Positions 45,959-56,927 of a DNA stretch of 64,000 nucleotides are shown one piece after another (position 1 is the stretch's first letter; each line of letters begins with the position of its first letter). The position numbers and the translations under genes are program-made. The notes below the pieces were generated by a model. The model worked only from the letters and a program-made list of their open reading frames with translations, did no database searches and was not told where the DNA came from. The stretch is from Microbacterium paraoxydans (GTDB taxonomy: Bacteria > Actinomycetota > Actinomycetes > Actinomycetales > Microbacteriaceae): NCBI RefSeq assembly GCF_900105335.1, contig NZ_LT629770.1, positions 2,294,001 to 2,358,000 of the forward strand, written 5' to 3'.

Positions 45959-47002
45959 GTGATCTCAGCACCCGTCCTCGCGTCGGACGCCGCCACCCTG
46001 CGGCGTCCGACGGTGGTGCGCACCCTCTGGCTGCTCGCCGGGGTCGGAGTGATCCTCGTGCTCGTCGTGCTCTCGGTGTCGTTCGGGGTGCGCGCGGTCA
46101 CGCTCGACGACATCCTCGCGGCGCTCTCCGGCCAGACCGACACGATCGCGCAGGCCGCGGTCGTCAAGCGCATCCCCCGCACGGTGCTCGCGCTCCTCGT
46201 GGGGGCGGCCCTCGCGCTCGCCGGGGCGACCATGCAGGCCGTCACCCGGAACCCCGTCGCCGACCCCGGCATCCTGGGGGTCTCGAACGGCGCCTCCTTC
46301 GCGGTCGTCCTCGGCATCGCGTTCTTCGGGCTGAGCAACCCCTACGGGCAGATGGCCTTCGCGATCGTCGGCGCCGCCGCGGCGGCCGTCTTCGTGTACA
46401 CCGTCGGCTCGCTCGGCCGCGGCGGAGCCACGCCGCTCAAGCTGGCCCTCGCGGGGGCGGCGACCTCCGCCGCGTTCGCCTCGCTCATCAGCGCGGTCAT
46501 GCTGCCGAGGGTCGACCTGCTGCAGACGTTCCAGTCGTGGCAGATCGGCGGCGTCGGCGGGGCGGAGTGGCCGCGGATCGCGATCACCGCGCCCGTCCTC
46601 GCGGTCGGCGCCCTCATCTGCTTCCTGTGCGCGCGAGGGATGAACTCCCTCGCGCTCGGCGACGACATGGCCAAGGGCCTCGGCGAGCACGTGCTGCGCA
46701 CCCGGATGCTGTCGGCCCTCGGTGCGGTCATCCTCGCCGGCGCGGCCACGGCGATCGCGGGACCGATCGGGTTCGTCGGGCTCATCGTCCCGCACATGTG
46801 CCGGATGCTCGTGGGGACCGACCACCGGTGGCTGCTGCCCTTCTCGGCCCTCGCCGGCGCGGCGCTGCTCACCGCGAGCGACATCGTCGGCCGCGTGATC
46901 TCGCCGTCGTCCGAGGAGATCCAGGTCGGCATCATCACCGCGATCATCGGGGCGCCGTTCTTCATCTGGATCGTCCGCCGACAGAAGGTGCGGGAGCTGT
47001 GA
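45959..47002 (+). CDS. FecCD-family iron-siderophore permease, system 1 subunit 1
   Basis: A 347-residue ABC permease with about nine or ten membrane helices. Family motifs are PRTVLALLVGAALALAGATMQ, RNPVADPGILGVSNGAS and the coupling-helix region GFVGLIVPHMCRMLVGTDH near the end. GGAGAG lies before the GTG start. It pairs with the next permease, whose start overlaps its stop. Confidence 0.9.
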   Translation: MISAPVLASDAATLRRPTVVRTLWLLAGVGVILVLVVLSVSFGVRAVTLDDILAALSGQTDTIAQAAVVKRIPRTVLALLVGAALALAGATMQAVTRNPVADPGILGVSNGASFAVVLGIAFFGLSNPYGQMAFAIVGAAAAAVFVYTVGSLGRGGATPLKLALAGAATSAAFASLISAVMLPRVDLLQTFQSWQIGGVGGAEWPRIAITAPVLAVGALICFLCARGMNSLALGDDMAKGLGEHVLRTRMLSALGAVILAGAATAIAGPIGFVGLIVPHMCRMLVGTDHRWLLPFSALAGAALLTASDIVGRVISPSSEEIQVGIITAIIGAPFFIWIVRRQKVREL

Positions 47003-48072
47003 GCACGACCGAGCACACCCTCGTCCGCGGCGACGAGACCGCCGCCGCCCGCACCGCGCGCATCATCGCCGGCCGCCGGGCACGTCACCGCCGTCATGCC
47101 GTGGTCACCCTCGCGCTCGGGGTCGTCGTGATCGTGCTGTTCGTCGTGGCACTCATGGTCGGCAACACGTTCTACCCGCTCGACGAGGTCATCCGCGTGA
47201 TCCTCGGCGAGACGGTGCCCGGTGCGTCGTTCACCGTCGGCGATCTGCGCCTGCCGCGCGCCGTCCTCGCGATCCTCACGGGCCTCGCGTTCGGCATGGC
47301 GGGCGTCACCTTCCAGACCATGCTGCGCAACCCGCTCGCCTCGCCGGACATCATCGGCATCTCGAACGGGGCCGGCGCCGCCGCGGTGTTCGGCATCGTG
47401 GTGCTCTCGCTCAACGGCGCTGCCGTCTCGCTCCTCGCTCTCGTCGGCGCGCTCGTGACGGCGCTGGCGATCTACCTCCTCGCCATCAAGGGCGGCTTCG
47501 CGGGCACCCGCCTCATCCTCATCGGGATCGGCGTCGCGGCCATGTTGCAGAGCGTCATCTCTTACCTGCTGTCCCGGGCCGCGAACTGGGACATCCAGAC
47601 GGCGATGCAGTGGCTCACCGGCAGCCTCAACAACGCGTCGTGGGAGCGGGTGCTGCCGATGGCGATCGCCGCCGCGATCCTCGTGCCGCTGCTGCTCTCG
47701 CAGGGGCGGGCGCTGGGCACGCTCCAGCTCGGCGACGACTCCGCCGCGGGGCTCGGCGTGCGGGTCACCGCCACGCGCCTCGTCTTCATCCTCGGCGCCG
47801 TGGCCCTCCTGGCCTTCGCGACCGCCGCCACCGGGCCGATCGCGTTCGTCGCGTTCATGGCCGGACCCATCGCCGCGCGGCTCACCGGTCCCGGCGCCAC
47901 GCTGCTGCTGCCCAGCGGTCTCGTCGGCGCGGTGCTCGTGCTCGGCGGCGACCTCATCGCCCAGTTCGCGCTCGGCGCGCGCTACCCGGTCGGCGTCGTC
48001 ACCGGCGTCGTCGGCGCGCCCCACCTGATCTATCTGCTCATCCGCACCAACCGCACCGGAGGCTCGCTGTGA
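46999..48072 (+). CDS. FecCD-family iron-siderophore permease, system 1 subunit 2
   Basis: A 357-residue ABC permease. A charged, Arg-rich N-terminus is followed by about nine helices with LPRAVLAILTGLAFGMAGV, RNPLASPDIIGISNGAG and GPIAFVAFMAGPIAARL. It forms the membrane channel with the upstream permease. The GTGA overlaps on both sides show translational coupling. Confidence 0.9.
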   Translation: MSTTEHTLVRGDETAAARTARIIAGRRARHRRHAVVTLALGVVVIVLFVVALMVGNTFYPLDEVIRVILGETVPGASFTVGDLRLPRAVLAILTGLAFGMAGVTFQTMLRNPLASPDIIGISNGAGAAAVFGIVVLSLNGAAVSLLALVGALVTALAIYLLAIKGGFAGTRLILIGIGVAAMLQSVISYLLSRAANWDIQTAMQWLTGSLNNASWERVLPMAIAAAILVPLLLSQGRALGTLQLGDDSAAGLGVRVTATRLVFILGAVALLAFATAATGPIAFVAFMAGPIAARLTGPGATLLLPSGLVGAVLVLGGDLIAQFALGARYPVGVVTGVVGAPHLIYLLIRTNRTGGSL

Positions 48073-48869
48073 CCGCCGCCCACCGCCTGTCCGCCGAGGG
48101 GGTCACCCTCTCCTACGGCGACCGCACCGTGGTCGAGGGTCTCGACCTGCAGATCGCGCCGGGGAAGATCACCACGATCGTCGGCGCCAACGGCTGCGGC
48201 AAGTCGACGCTGCTGCGCGCCCTCGCCCGTCTGCTGTCCCCGGGGGACGGGGAGGTCGTGCTCGACGGGAAGTCGATCCATGCCCGGCCCACGAAGGAGG
48301 TCGCGCGCATCCTCGGCCTCCTGCCGCAGTCGCCCGTGGCCCCCGAGGGCATCGCCGTCGCGGACCTCGTCGGTCGCGGGCGTCATCCCCATCAGCGGGC
48401 GCTGTCGCGGTGGAGCGCGCACGACTACGAGGTCGTCGCCGACGCCCTGGACGCGACCGGCATCAGCGACCTCGCCGACCGCAGCGTGGACGAGCTCTCC
48501 GGCGGCCAGCGGCAGCGCGTCTGGATCGCGATGGCCCTCGCGCAGGAGACCGACATCCTGCTGCTGGACGAGCCGACGACGTTCCTCGACGTCGCCCACC
48601 AGGTCGAGGTGCTCGACCTCCTCACCGACCTCAGCGTCGCGCGCGGCACCACGATCGTCATGGTGCTGCACGACCTCAACCTCGCGGCGCGCTACGCCGA
48701 CGAGCTGGTCGCCATGAAGGACGGCCGCGTGCACGCGATCGGCGCCCCCCAGGACGTCGTCACCGCCGAGCTCGTGCAGGAGGTCTTCGGCCTCCCCAAC
48801 CAGATCACCATCGACCCGGTCTCCGGCAAGCCGATGGTCACCCCCATCGGAAGGCATCATGTCCGCTGA
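48069..48869 (+). CDS. ABC transporter ATP-binding protein, system 1
   Basis: A 266-residue ATPase of the FecE/FhuC type. Walker A is VGANGCGKSTLLRALA, the Q-loop lies in GLLPQSPVAP, the signature is ELSGGQRQRVWIAMALAQ, and Walker B is ILLLDEPTTFLD. It powers the first siderophore importer. The GTG start overlaps the permease stop and its stop lies inside the start of the siderophore-interacting protein gene (11-bp overlap). Confidence 0.92.
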   Translation: MTAAHRLSAEGVTLSYGDRTVVEGLDLQIAPGKITTIVGANGCGKSTLLRALARLLSPGDGEVVLDGKSIHARPTKEVARILGLLPQSPVAPEGIAVADLVGRGRHPHQRALSRWSAHDYEVVADALDATGISDLADRSVDELSGGQRQRVWIAMALAQETDILLLDEPTTFLDVAHQVEVLDLLTDLSVARGTTIVMVLHDLNLAARYADELVAMKDGRVHAIGAPQDVVTAELVQEVFGLPNQITIDPVSGKPMVTPIGRHHVR

Positions 48870-49812
48870 ATCCACCACGACCGAGCGCCCGACCTACATC
48901 CTCACCCGCGCCGAGGTGCGCGCCGTCGCCCGCGTCTCCCCGTCGTTCGTGCGGGTGACGCTCGGCGGCGAGGAGCTCAGCGAGCTGGGGACGCCGGGGG
49001 AGGTGTACGACAGCCGGGTGAAGCTCGTCTTCCCACCCGCGTCCGGCGTGCTCGCGGAGATCGACCGGTCGACGCACGACTGGTGGGGTTCGTACCTGGC
49101 CGTCCCGGAGGAGGAGCGCGGCTCGATGCGCACCTACTCCGTCCGGGACCTGCGGGTCGACGGCGACGGCCAGACCGAGGTCGACATCGACTTCGTGCTG
49201 CACCTGGAGCCCGGGCTCACCGGTCCGGCCTCTCGGTGGGCGAGCACGGCCGCGGTGGGTCAGGAGCTGTGGCTGGTTGGCCCGCGTCGGGGGGTCGTCG
49301 CACACGGCGGCGCGGAGTACGCCCCGGGGGCGGCGACCTCGGTGGTCCTGGTCGGGGATGAGACCGCGGCCCCCGCCATCGCCCGCATCCTGGAGGACGC
49401 CCCGCGCGACCTCCGCGGCACGGCGTTCATCGAGGTGCCGTCGCCCGCGGACGTGCTCGCGATCGACGTGCCGGCCGGGGTGGACGTGCACTGGCTGCCG
49501 CGCGACGCCGGAGAGCCGCACGGGCTCCGCCTCATCCCCGCGGTGCTCGAGCACCTGGGCGACGACGACGCCGGGGACGAGATCCGCGTCACCGACATCG
49601 AGGGGGAGGACCTCCTCTGGGAGACCCCCGAGTACTCGAGCCTGGGGGAGGAGATCGCGCCCGACGCCGCCGCCGGCCGCTACTTCTGGATCGCGGGGGA
49701 GAGCGGTGTCGTGACGACGCTGCGTCGGCACCTCGTGAAGGACCTCGGGATCGACCGCGCGCAGGTCGCGTTCATGGGCTACTGGCGCCGCGGCGTCGCG
49801 ATGCGGGGCTGA
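48859..49812 (+). CDS. Siderophore-interacting FAD reductase (SIP)
   Basis: A 317-residue cytosolic flavoprotein of the ViuB/SIP family. The FAD motif is RTYSVRDLRVD, with VDFVLHLEPGLTGPASRWA and the C-terminal FWIAGESGVVTTLRRHLV and YWRRGVA elements. It should reduce Fe(III)-siderophore to release iron after import. It sits between the two iron ABC sets, and may serve both. It overlaps the preceding ATPase gene. Confidence 0.9.
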   Translation: MSAESTTTERPTYILTRAEVRAVARVSPSFVRVTLGGEELSELGTPGEVYDSRVKLVFPPASGVLAEIDRSTHDWWGSYLAVPEEERGSMRTYSVRDLRVDGDGQTEVDIDFVLHLEPGLTGPASRWASTAAVGQELWLVGPRRGVVAHGGAEYAPGAATSVVLVGDETAAPAIARILEDAPRDLRGTAFIEVPSPADVLAIDVPAGVDVHWLPRDAGEPHGLRLIPAVLEHLGDDDAGDEIRVTDIEGEDLLWETPEYSSLGEEIAPDAAAGRYFWIAGESGVVTTLRRHLVKDLGIDRAQVAFMGYWRRGVAMRG

Positions 49813-49813
49813 G

Positions 49814-50653
49814 ATGACCGAGGCCATCGATCACCGCAGCCTGGCGGGGGAATCCCTCGTCCTCGGCTACGGCCGCACGCGGGTCGTGCACGACGTCTCC
49901 CTGCGCCTCGCGCCGGGACGGGTGACCGCGCTCATCGGACCGAACGGCAGCGGCAAGTCGACCGTCCTCCGCGCCCTCGCACGGCTGCACCGCATCGAGG
50001 CCGGAACCGTGCGCGTGGGCGGTGCGGAGCGGCGTGACGCCGCCGCCCTCTCCGCCAAGGAGTTCGCGAAGACCGTCGCGATGCTGTCGCAGTCCCGGCC
50101 GCACCCCTCCGGGATCGAGGTCTCCGACGTCGTCGCCTACGGCCGGCACCCGCACCGCGGACGGTTCTCCGGCGTGAGCGACGCCGACCGCGCCGCCGTG
50201 GCGCGCGCCCTCGCCCTCACCGGCCTGTCCGCGATGGCCGCCCGTCCGGTCGACCAGCTCTCCGGCGGCGAGCTGCAGCGCGTCTGGCTGGCGACCGCAC
50301 TCGCCCAGGACACCGGGGTGCTGCTGCTGGACGAGCCGACCAATCACCTCGACCTGCGGTACCAGGTGGAGACCCTCGACCTGGTGCGGGAGCTCGCCGA
50401 CGACCACGGCACCGCGCTCGGCGTCGTGCTGCACGACCTCGACCACGCCGCCTCGGTCGCCGACGACGTCGTGCTGATGCACCGAGGGCGGGTGCACGCG
50501 GCGGGGGCTCCCGCCGAGGTCCTCACCGGCGAGAACCTGTCGCACGTGTACGGCCTGCGCATCGACACCGCCCTCGACGAGGAGACCGGCCTGGTGCGGG
50601 TGCGTCCGCGCGGCCGCCACCACGGTCGCCTCCGCGCCCCCTCTGCCTCCTGA
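49814..50653 (+). CDS. ABC transporter ATP-binding protein, system 2
   Basis: A 279-residue FecE/FhuC-type ATPase. Walker A is IGPNGSGKSTVLRALA, the signature QLSGGELQRVWLATALA and Walker B VLLLDEPTNHLD. The C-terminal 25 residues are Arg-rich (RPRGRHHGRLR). It should drive the fused permease at 51707-53782. It starts two bases after the SIP stop. Confidence 0.92.
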   Translation: MTEAIDHRSLAGESLVLGYGRTRVVHDVSLRLAPGRVTALIGPNGSGKSTVLRALARLHRIEAGTVRVGGAERRDAAALSAKEFAKTVAMLSQSRPHPSGIEVSDVVAYGRHPHRGRFSGVSDADRAAVARALALTGLSAMAARPVDQLSGGELQRVWLATALAQDTGVLLLDEPTNHLDLRYQVETLDLVRELADDHGTALGVVLHDLDHAASVADDVVLMHRGRVHAAGAPAEVLTGENLSHVYGLRIDTALDEETGLVRVRPRGRHHGRLRAPSAS

Positions 50654-50678
50654 TCCCGACCCCCTGAAGGAACCACCG

Positions 50679-51710
50679 ATGAAGAAGACCCCCCTCGCCG
50701 TGCTCGCCCTCGGCGGCGCCCTCACCCTCGCGCTCGCCGGCTGCGGCACCACGCAGACGCCGTCCGCCGAGGGGTCCGACGCCCCGACCTCGACGAGCGC
50801 GGGCTGCACGGACGACACCACGAGCACCTCGACCGGGGCGGTCTCCGTCACCGACGATCTCGGCCGCACGGTCGAGCTCGACAAGCCGGCCGAGCGCATC
50901 GCAGTGCTCGAGTGGCAGCAGATCGAGGACGCGCTGTCGCTGTGCGTGACGCCGGTCGCGGTGGCCGACGCCGAGGGGTACAGCACCTGGGTCACCGCGG
51001 AGGAGCTGCCGGAGGGCGTCGTGGACGTGGGCACCCGCCAGGAGCCGAACCTGGAGACGCTGTTCGGCACCGATCCCGACCTCGTGATCGTCGAGGTCAA
51101 CGCCGCGGACGACCCCATCGTCGCGCAGCTCGAGGCCTACGACGTGCCCGTGCTCGCGACGATCGGCGCCGATGCGGAGGACCCGATCGCCAAGATGCTG
51201 AACACCTTCGACCTCATCGCCCAGGTCACCGGCCGCGAGGAGCGGGCCGACGTCGTCACCGAGGAGTTCCAGGAGCACCTCGACACCGCGAAGGCCGAGC
51301 TCGCCGACCGCGACCTCGCCACCACCGACTTCGTGTTCTTCGACGGCTGGGTCGACGGCGGCAACGTGGCGCTGCGTCCGTTCGGCCAGGGCTCGCTCGT
51401 CGGCGAGGTGGGCGAGGAGCTCGGGCTGACGAACGCCTGGACCGGCGAGGTCGACCCCGTGTACGGCCTCGGTCAGACGGATGTCGAGGGCATGACGACG
51501 GTCGGCGACGCGAACCTGTTCTACACCGGCACCGCGGACCCGGACTCGGAGAGCTTCGTCGACGCCCTCGCCGACAACCCCGCCTGGACCTCGCTCCCCG
51601 CGGTGGCGGAGGACCGCCTGACCGCGTTCCCGGCCGGTATCTGGACCTTCGGCGGCCCGCGTTCGACCTCGCAGATCATCGACGGCTACCTCGAGGTGCT
51701 CTCGAAGTGA
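50679..51710 (+). CDS. Iron-siderophore substrate-binding lipoprotein 2
   Basis: A 343-residue FecB-type lipoprotein, with LAGC at about residue 22 and a Thr/Ser-rich linker. The binding fold has VTDDLGRTVELDKPAERIAV, LFGTDPDLVIVEV and AFPAGIWTFGGPRST. It differs clearly in sequence from the first binding protein, so the two systems probably take different siderophores. GAAGGA lies before the ATG; its stop overlaps the permease GTG. Confidence 0.9.
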   Translation: MKKTPLAVLALGGALTLALAGCGTTQTPSAEGSDAPTSTSAGCTDDTTSTSTGAVSVTDDLGRTVELDKPAERIAVLEWQQIEDALSLCVTPVAVADAEGYSTWVTAEELPEGVVDVGTRQEPNLETLFGTDPDLVIVEVNAADDPIVAQLEAYDVPVLATIGADAEDPIAKMLNTFDLIAQVTGREERADVVTEEFQEHLDTAKAELADRDLATTDFVFFDGWVDGGNVALRPFGQGSLVGEVGEELGLTNAWTGEVDPVYGLGQTDVEGMTTVGDANLFYTGTADPDSESFVDALADNPAWTSLPAVAEDRLTAFPAGIWTFGGPRSTSQIIDGYLEVLSK

Positions 51711-53782
51711 CCGAGACCCTCCGCCTCGACGACACGACGGCGACCGCGGAGCCCGACGCCCCGTCCGCCGTCTCCGTGGGGGCGGGGGGTCGCACGCCCG
51801 GGGTGTGGACGGGCGTCGGCGTGCTCGTCGCTCTCGCCGTCGTGCTGGTCGCGGTCGCCTGCTGGCACCTCACCCAGGGCACGAGCGGCGCGGTGTTCGC
51901 CGACACCGACGTCCTCTGGGGGTCGCGGGTGCCGCGGCTCGCCGCCGGCGTCGCGGTGGGCATCGCCCTCGGGGTCGCCGGCATGCTGCTGCAGTCCCTC
52001 GCCCGCAACGCCCTCGCGTCGCCGGACACGCTCGGCGTGACAGCCGGGGCCTACCTCGCCGTCACGGCGCTCGCCGCGTTCGGGATCGCCGTGCCGGTGT
52101 GGGCCTCCGGGGCGGTGGCGTTCGCGGGCGGCATCGTCGCCGCGGGCATCGTGCTCGGGCTGGCCGGAGGGGCGGGGTCGTCCACGACCCGCCTCATCCT
52201 CGCCGGCACCGCGCTCGCGCTCGCCTTCCAGGCCGCGACCTCGACGCTGCTCATCCTGTTCGACGAGGAGACCAAGGGACTGCTCGCCTGGGGAAGCGGG
52301 AGCCTGTCGCAGCTCGGACTCACCGCGTTCCTCCAGGCGGCACCGGTCGTCGTGGTCGTCACGGTGCTCGCGCTCCTGCTCGCACGGCGCCTCGACATCC
52401 TGTCGCTGGGGGACGACACCGCCTCGTCGCTCGGCGTGCCGATCCGGTCGACGAGGACCATCGGGATCCTCCTCGCGGTCACTCTCACGGCGGTCGCGGT
52501 GACCCTCGCGGGGCCGATGGGCTTCGTCGGGCTGTGTGCGCCGGTGCTCGCGCGGCTGTTGACGCGGGTGGTGCCGAGCCTGAACCGCCATGTGCTGCTG
52601 ATCCCCGCGGCGGGGCTCCTCGGCGCCCTCGTCGTCATCCTGTCCGACGCCCTCCTGCGCGCGGTGATCGGCGCGGAGGCCGCGATCCTCATCCCGACCG
52701 GCGTCGCGACGACGCTGCTCGGTGCGATCGTGCTCGTGCTCATGGCCCGACGCCTCCGCGACGCCGGGCCCACGCGCGAGCCTCCGCGGGTGCGCTTCGG
52801 CGTCCGCAGCCGCCTGCGCTTCCGGATCACCCTCGCCCTCGTCGCCCTCGGCGTGGTCGGGGTGCTGCTGCTCGGACTGCTCGCCGGGCACACCTGGCTG
52901 CTCACCGGCGACATCGCGCTGTGGCTGCAGGGGCAGGCTCCCGCTCCCATCGCCTTCGCCCTCGACGAGCGGGCGCCGCGGATCGTGGCCGCCGTGGTCG
53001 CCGGCGCCGCGCTCGCGCTCTCCGGCGCCGTGATCCAGGGGGTGAGCCGCAACCCGCTCGCCGACCCGGGCATCCTCGGCGTCACCGGCGGCGGCGGGCT
53101 CGGCGCGGTGCTGGTGATCACGAGCATCACGTCGTCGACGGGCGGGATGATCGTCGGGGCCGTCGCGGGCTCGCTGCTCGCCTTCGCCCTCGTCTACCTG
53201 CTGTCGTGGCGGGGCGGCCTGAACGCGGACCGTTTCCTGCTGATCGGCATCGGGGTGTCGTACTTCACGGTCTCGCTCACGACCTTCCTCCTGCTGCGGT
53301 CGAACCCGTGGGACACCCCGAAGATCTACACCTGGCTCTCCGGCACGACCTACGGGCGGGTGTGGGAGCAGGTCATCCCGCTGGCGATCGTCCTCGTGAT
53401 CGCGGTGCCGTTCGTGGTGATGGGTCGCCGAGAGCTCGACGTGCTGTCGCTCGATGAGGACACGCCGCGACTGGTCGGCATCCGGCTGGAGCCCGTCCGG
53501 TTGACGCTGCTGCTGGTGGCGGCGATCCTCGCGGCGCTGAGCGTGACGGCGATCGGGGTCATCGGCTTCGTGGGGCTCGTGGCGCCGCACGCCGCGCGGG
53601 CGCTCGTGGGCGCACGGCACTCGCGGGTGATCCCGACGGCGGTGCTCCTCGGCGGGCTGCTCGTCGGCATCGCGGACACGATCGGCCGGACGGTGATCGC
53701 CCCCGCGCAGCTTCCGGCGGGTCTCGTGGTCGCGCTGATCGGCGCCCCGTACTTCGTCTGGCTGCTCTGGCGCTCCCGCTGA
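51707..53782 (+). CDS. Fused FecCD-FecCD iron-siderophore permease
   Basis: A 691-residue protein with two FecCD permease units in one chain, about 20 helices, as in FhuB. Unit 1 (about 30-355) has VPRLAAGVAVGIALGVAGML and GPMGFVGLCAPVLARLL. Unit 2 (about 365-690) has APRIVAAVVAGAALALSGAV and GVIGFVGLVAPHAARALVG. The linker is Arg-rich. It replaces the pair of separate permeases used by system 1. It ends the operon at a nested hairpin, copy C. Confidence 0.92.
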   Translation: MTETLRLDDTTATAEPDAPSAVSVGAGGRTPGVWTGVGVLVALAVVLVAVACWHLTQGTSGAVFADTDVLWGSRVPRLAAGVAVGIALGVAGMLLQSLARNALASPDTLGVTAGAYLAVTALAAFGIAVPVWASGAVAFAGGIVAAGIVLGLAGGAGSSTTRLILAGTALALAFQAATSTLLILFDEETKGLLAWGSGSLSQLGLTAFLQAAPVVVVVTVLALLLARRLDILSLGDDTASSLGVPIRSTRTIGILLAVTLTAVAVTLAGPMGFVGLCAPVLARLLTRVVPSLNRHVLLIPAAGLLGALVVILSDALLRAVIGAEAAILIPTGVATTLLGAIVLVLMARRLRDAGPTREPPRVRFGVRSRLRFRITLALVALGVVGVLLLGLLAGHTWLLTGDIALWLQGQAPAPIAFALDERAPRIVAAVVAGAALALSGAVIQGVSRNPLADPGILGVTGGGGLGAVLVITSITSSTGGMIVGAVAGSLLAFALVYLLSWRGGLNADRFLLIGIGVSYFTVSLTTFLLLRSNPWDTPKIYTWLSGTTYGRVWEQVIPLAIVLVIAVPFVVMGRRELDVLSLDEDTPRLVGIRLEPVRLTLLLVAAILAALSVTAIGVIGFVGLVAPHAARALVGARHSRVIPTAVLLGGLLVGIADTIGRTVIAPAQLPAGLVVALIGAPYFVWLLWRSR

Positions 53783-53787
53783 CCCGC

Positions 53788-53846
53788 TTCGAATCGCGCA
53801 AATGGCCCCATTCCCGGAGGAAATGGGGCCATTCAGGCGATTCGAA
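53788..53846. repeat. Intergenic hairpin TTCGAATCGC type, copy C
   Basis: Outer arms TTCGAATCGC (53788-53797) and GCGATTCGAA (53837-53846) enclose inner arms AATGGCCCCATT (53801-53812) and AATGGGGCCATT (53822-53833). It lies between two convergent stop codons. Confidence 0.82.
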
Positions 53847-53851
53847 CGGGG

Positions 53852-55356
<1,505 letters not shown>

Positions 55357-55443
55357 CGCCTCCACTCGCTAACCTGGTTAGCGAAACGAAGGGGGACTGT
55401 CAAGGCCACTGCCTTCTGCTCCCGCCCCGCGTAGGGTGCCGAC

Positions 55444-56259
55444 ATGGAGACTTCGACGAAGGGCATCGCCCGCCAGAGCCTCGTGATCGCCGCCGCCGTG
55501 TTCATGCTGATCGCCGCGGCCGTCGGCGCCGGCGCGTTCGGCGGTGACTCCGTCGACGAGCTGCAGAACGGCGCGCTCTCGGCCCAGGGGTCGTACCTCG
55601 CCCCCGCCGGACCGGCGTTCTCGATCTGGTCGCTCATCTACCTCGGACTCCTCGCCTACACCGTGTGGCAGGCCCTCCCCGCGCAGCGCCAGGACGAGCG
55701 TCAGCAGGCGGTCGGCGGCTGGATCGCCCTCTCCATGGTCCTCAACGGCCTCTGGCTGGTGACCGCGCGGTACCTGACGCTGTGGCTCACCGTGCTCGTG
55801 ATCGCGCTGCTGCTCGCGACACTCGCGCGCATCATCGTGCTCCTCGGCCGGTTCCCCGCCCGCTCCCTCGCCGACCGCCTGCTCACGGACGGGGCGAACG
55901 GCCTGCACTTCGGCTGGGTCACGATCGCGACCGTCGCCAACACCGCCGCCTGGCTCACGCAGACCGTCCCGGGCCTCGGGGCGGACGCCCCCGACGCTTG
56001 GGCCGTCGCCGTGCTCGTCGTCGTGCTCGTGATCGGTGCCGCGTCGGCCTGGTTCACGGGCCGCCTCGCTCCGGCGCTGGCAACGGCCTGGGGGCTGAGC
56101 TGGCTCGCGGTCGGGCGGCTTACCGGTGAGCCGGAGAGCACGCCCACCGCCGTCACCGCGATCATCGTCGCGGTCCTGCTCGTCATCGTCGGCGTCGTGG
56201 CGGTCCTCCGGCGGCGTCGCCTCGCCGGCACGCGCGACCGCGCCCCGCTCGGTCGTTAG
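55444..56259 (+). CDS. TspO/MBR-related membrane protein
   Basis: A 271-residue protein with about seven membrane helices. The conserved APAGPAFSIWSLIYLGLLAY, SMVLNGLWLVTARY and FGWVTIATVANTAAWL segments match the tryptophan-rich sensory (TspO/MBR-related) group, here longer than the usual 160 residues. Ligand and role are unknown. Its end overlaps the end of kdpE by four bases (convergent). Confidence 0.8.
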   Translation: METSTKGIARQSLVIAAAVFMLIAAAVGAGAFGGDSVDELQNGALSAQGSYLAPAGPAFSIWSLIYLGLLAYTVWQALPAQRQDERQQAVGGWIALSMVLNGLWLVTARYLTLWLTVLVIALLLATLARIIVLLGRFPARSLADRLLTDGANGLHFGWVTIATVANTAAWLTQTVPGLGADAPDAWAVAVLVVVLVIGAASAWFTGRLAPALATAWGLSWLAVGRLTGEPESTPTAVTAIIVAVLLVIVGVVAVLRRRRLAGTRDRAPLGR

Positions 56260-56927
56260 AGGACCAGCCGGTACCCCATCCCCGACTCGGTGAGCAGGTG
56301 GACCGGCGCCGAGGGCTCCTGCTCCAGCTTCTTGCGGAGCTGCGACATGTACAGCCGGAGGTAGCCGGAGTCGGATACCTGCGCGCTGCCCCAGATCTCC
56401 TTGAGGAGGTCCTGCCGGGTCACGAGCGCGCCGGGGTGCCGTGCGAGGTGCTCGAGCATCCGCCACTCGGTCGGCGTGAGGTGCACACGGGTGCCGGCAC
56501 GGGTCACGGTCTTCGTCGCGAGGTCGACGACGACATCCCCGAACGCGACCACGGACTCCCCGTTCGCGGCGACCGCGCGGCGGGAGAGCGCCCGGAGCCG
56601 GGCCAGCAGTTCATCCACCTGGAAGGGCTTCGTGACGAAGTCGTCCGCCCCCGCGTCCAGCGCCTCGACCTTGTCGGCCGAGCCCGTCCGCCCCGACACG
56701 ACGATGATGGGCACGCTCGTCCAGCCGCGGAGGGCCTGGATCACCTCGATGCCGTCGAGCCGGGGCATGCCGAGGTCGAGCATGATGAGGTCGGGATGGG
56801 TCTGCGCCGCGGCGGCGATCGCGGCGGCGCCATCGGCGGCCACGACGACCTCGTACCCGTGGGCCGCGAGGGTGATCCGCAGCGCCCGCACCATCTGGGG
56901 GTCGTCGTCGGCGATGAGGAGCTTCAC
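56256..56927 (-). CDS. kdpE: Potassium-responsive response regulator KdpE
   Basis: A 223-residue OmpR-type regulator. The phospho-acceptor is in DLIMLDLGMPRLDG, with ADDFVTKPFQVDELLARLRA and a winged-helix end (TPTEWRMLEHLARHPG, YLRLYMSQLRKKLE). It activates the kdp operon when potassium is low. It is co-transcribed with and overlaps kdpD, at the end of the kdpABCDE run. Confidence 0.93.
   Translation of the reverse strand: MKLLIADDDPQMVRALRITLAAHGYEVVVAADGAAAIAAAAQTHPDLIMLDLGMPRLDGIEVIQALRGWTSVPIIVVSGRTGSADKVEALDAGADDFVTKPFQVDELLARLRALSRRAVAANGESVVAFGDVVVDLATKTVTRAGTRVHLTPTEWRMLEHLARHPGALVTRQDLLKEIWGSAQVSDSGYLRLYMSQLRKKLEQEPSAPVHLLTESGMGYRLVL

Noticed and set aside
50912..53782. One 956-residue protein starting upstream of the fused permease
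   Set aside because: Its first 265 codons are the wrong frame of the substrate-binding gene and have no protein-like pattern; the GTG at 51707 overlaps the stop and fits the family.
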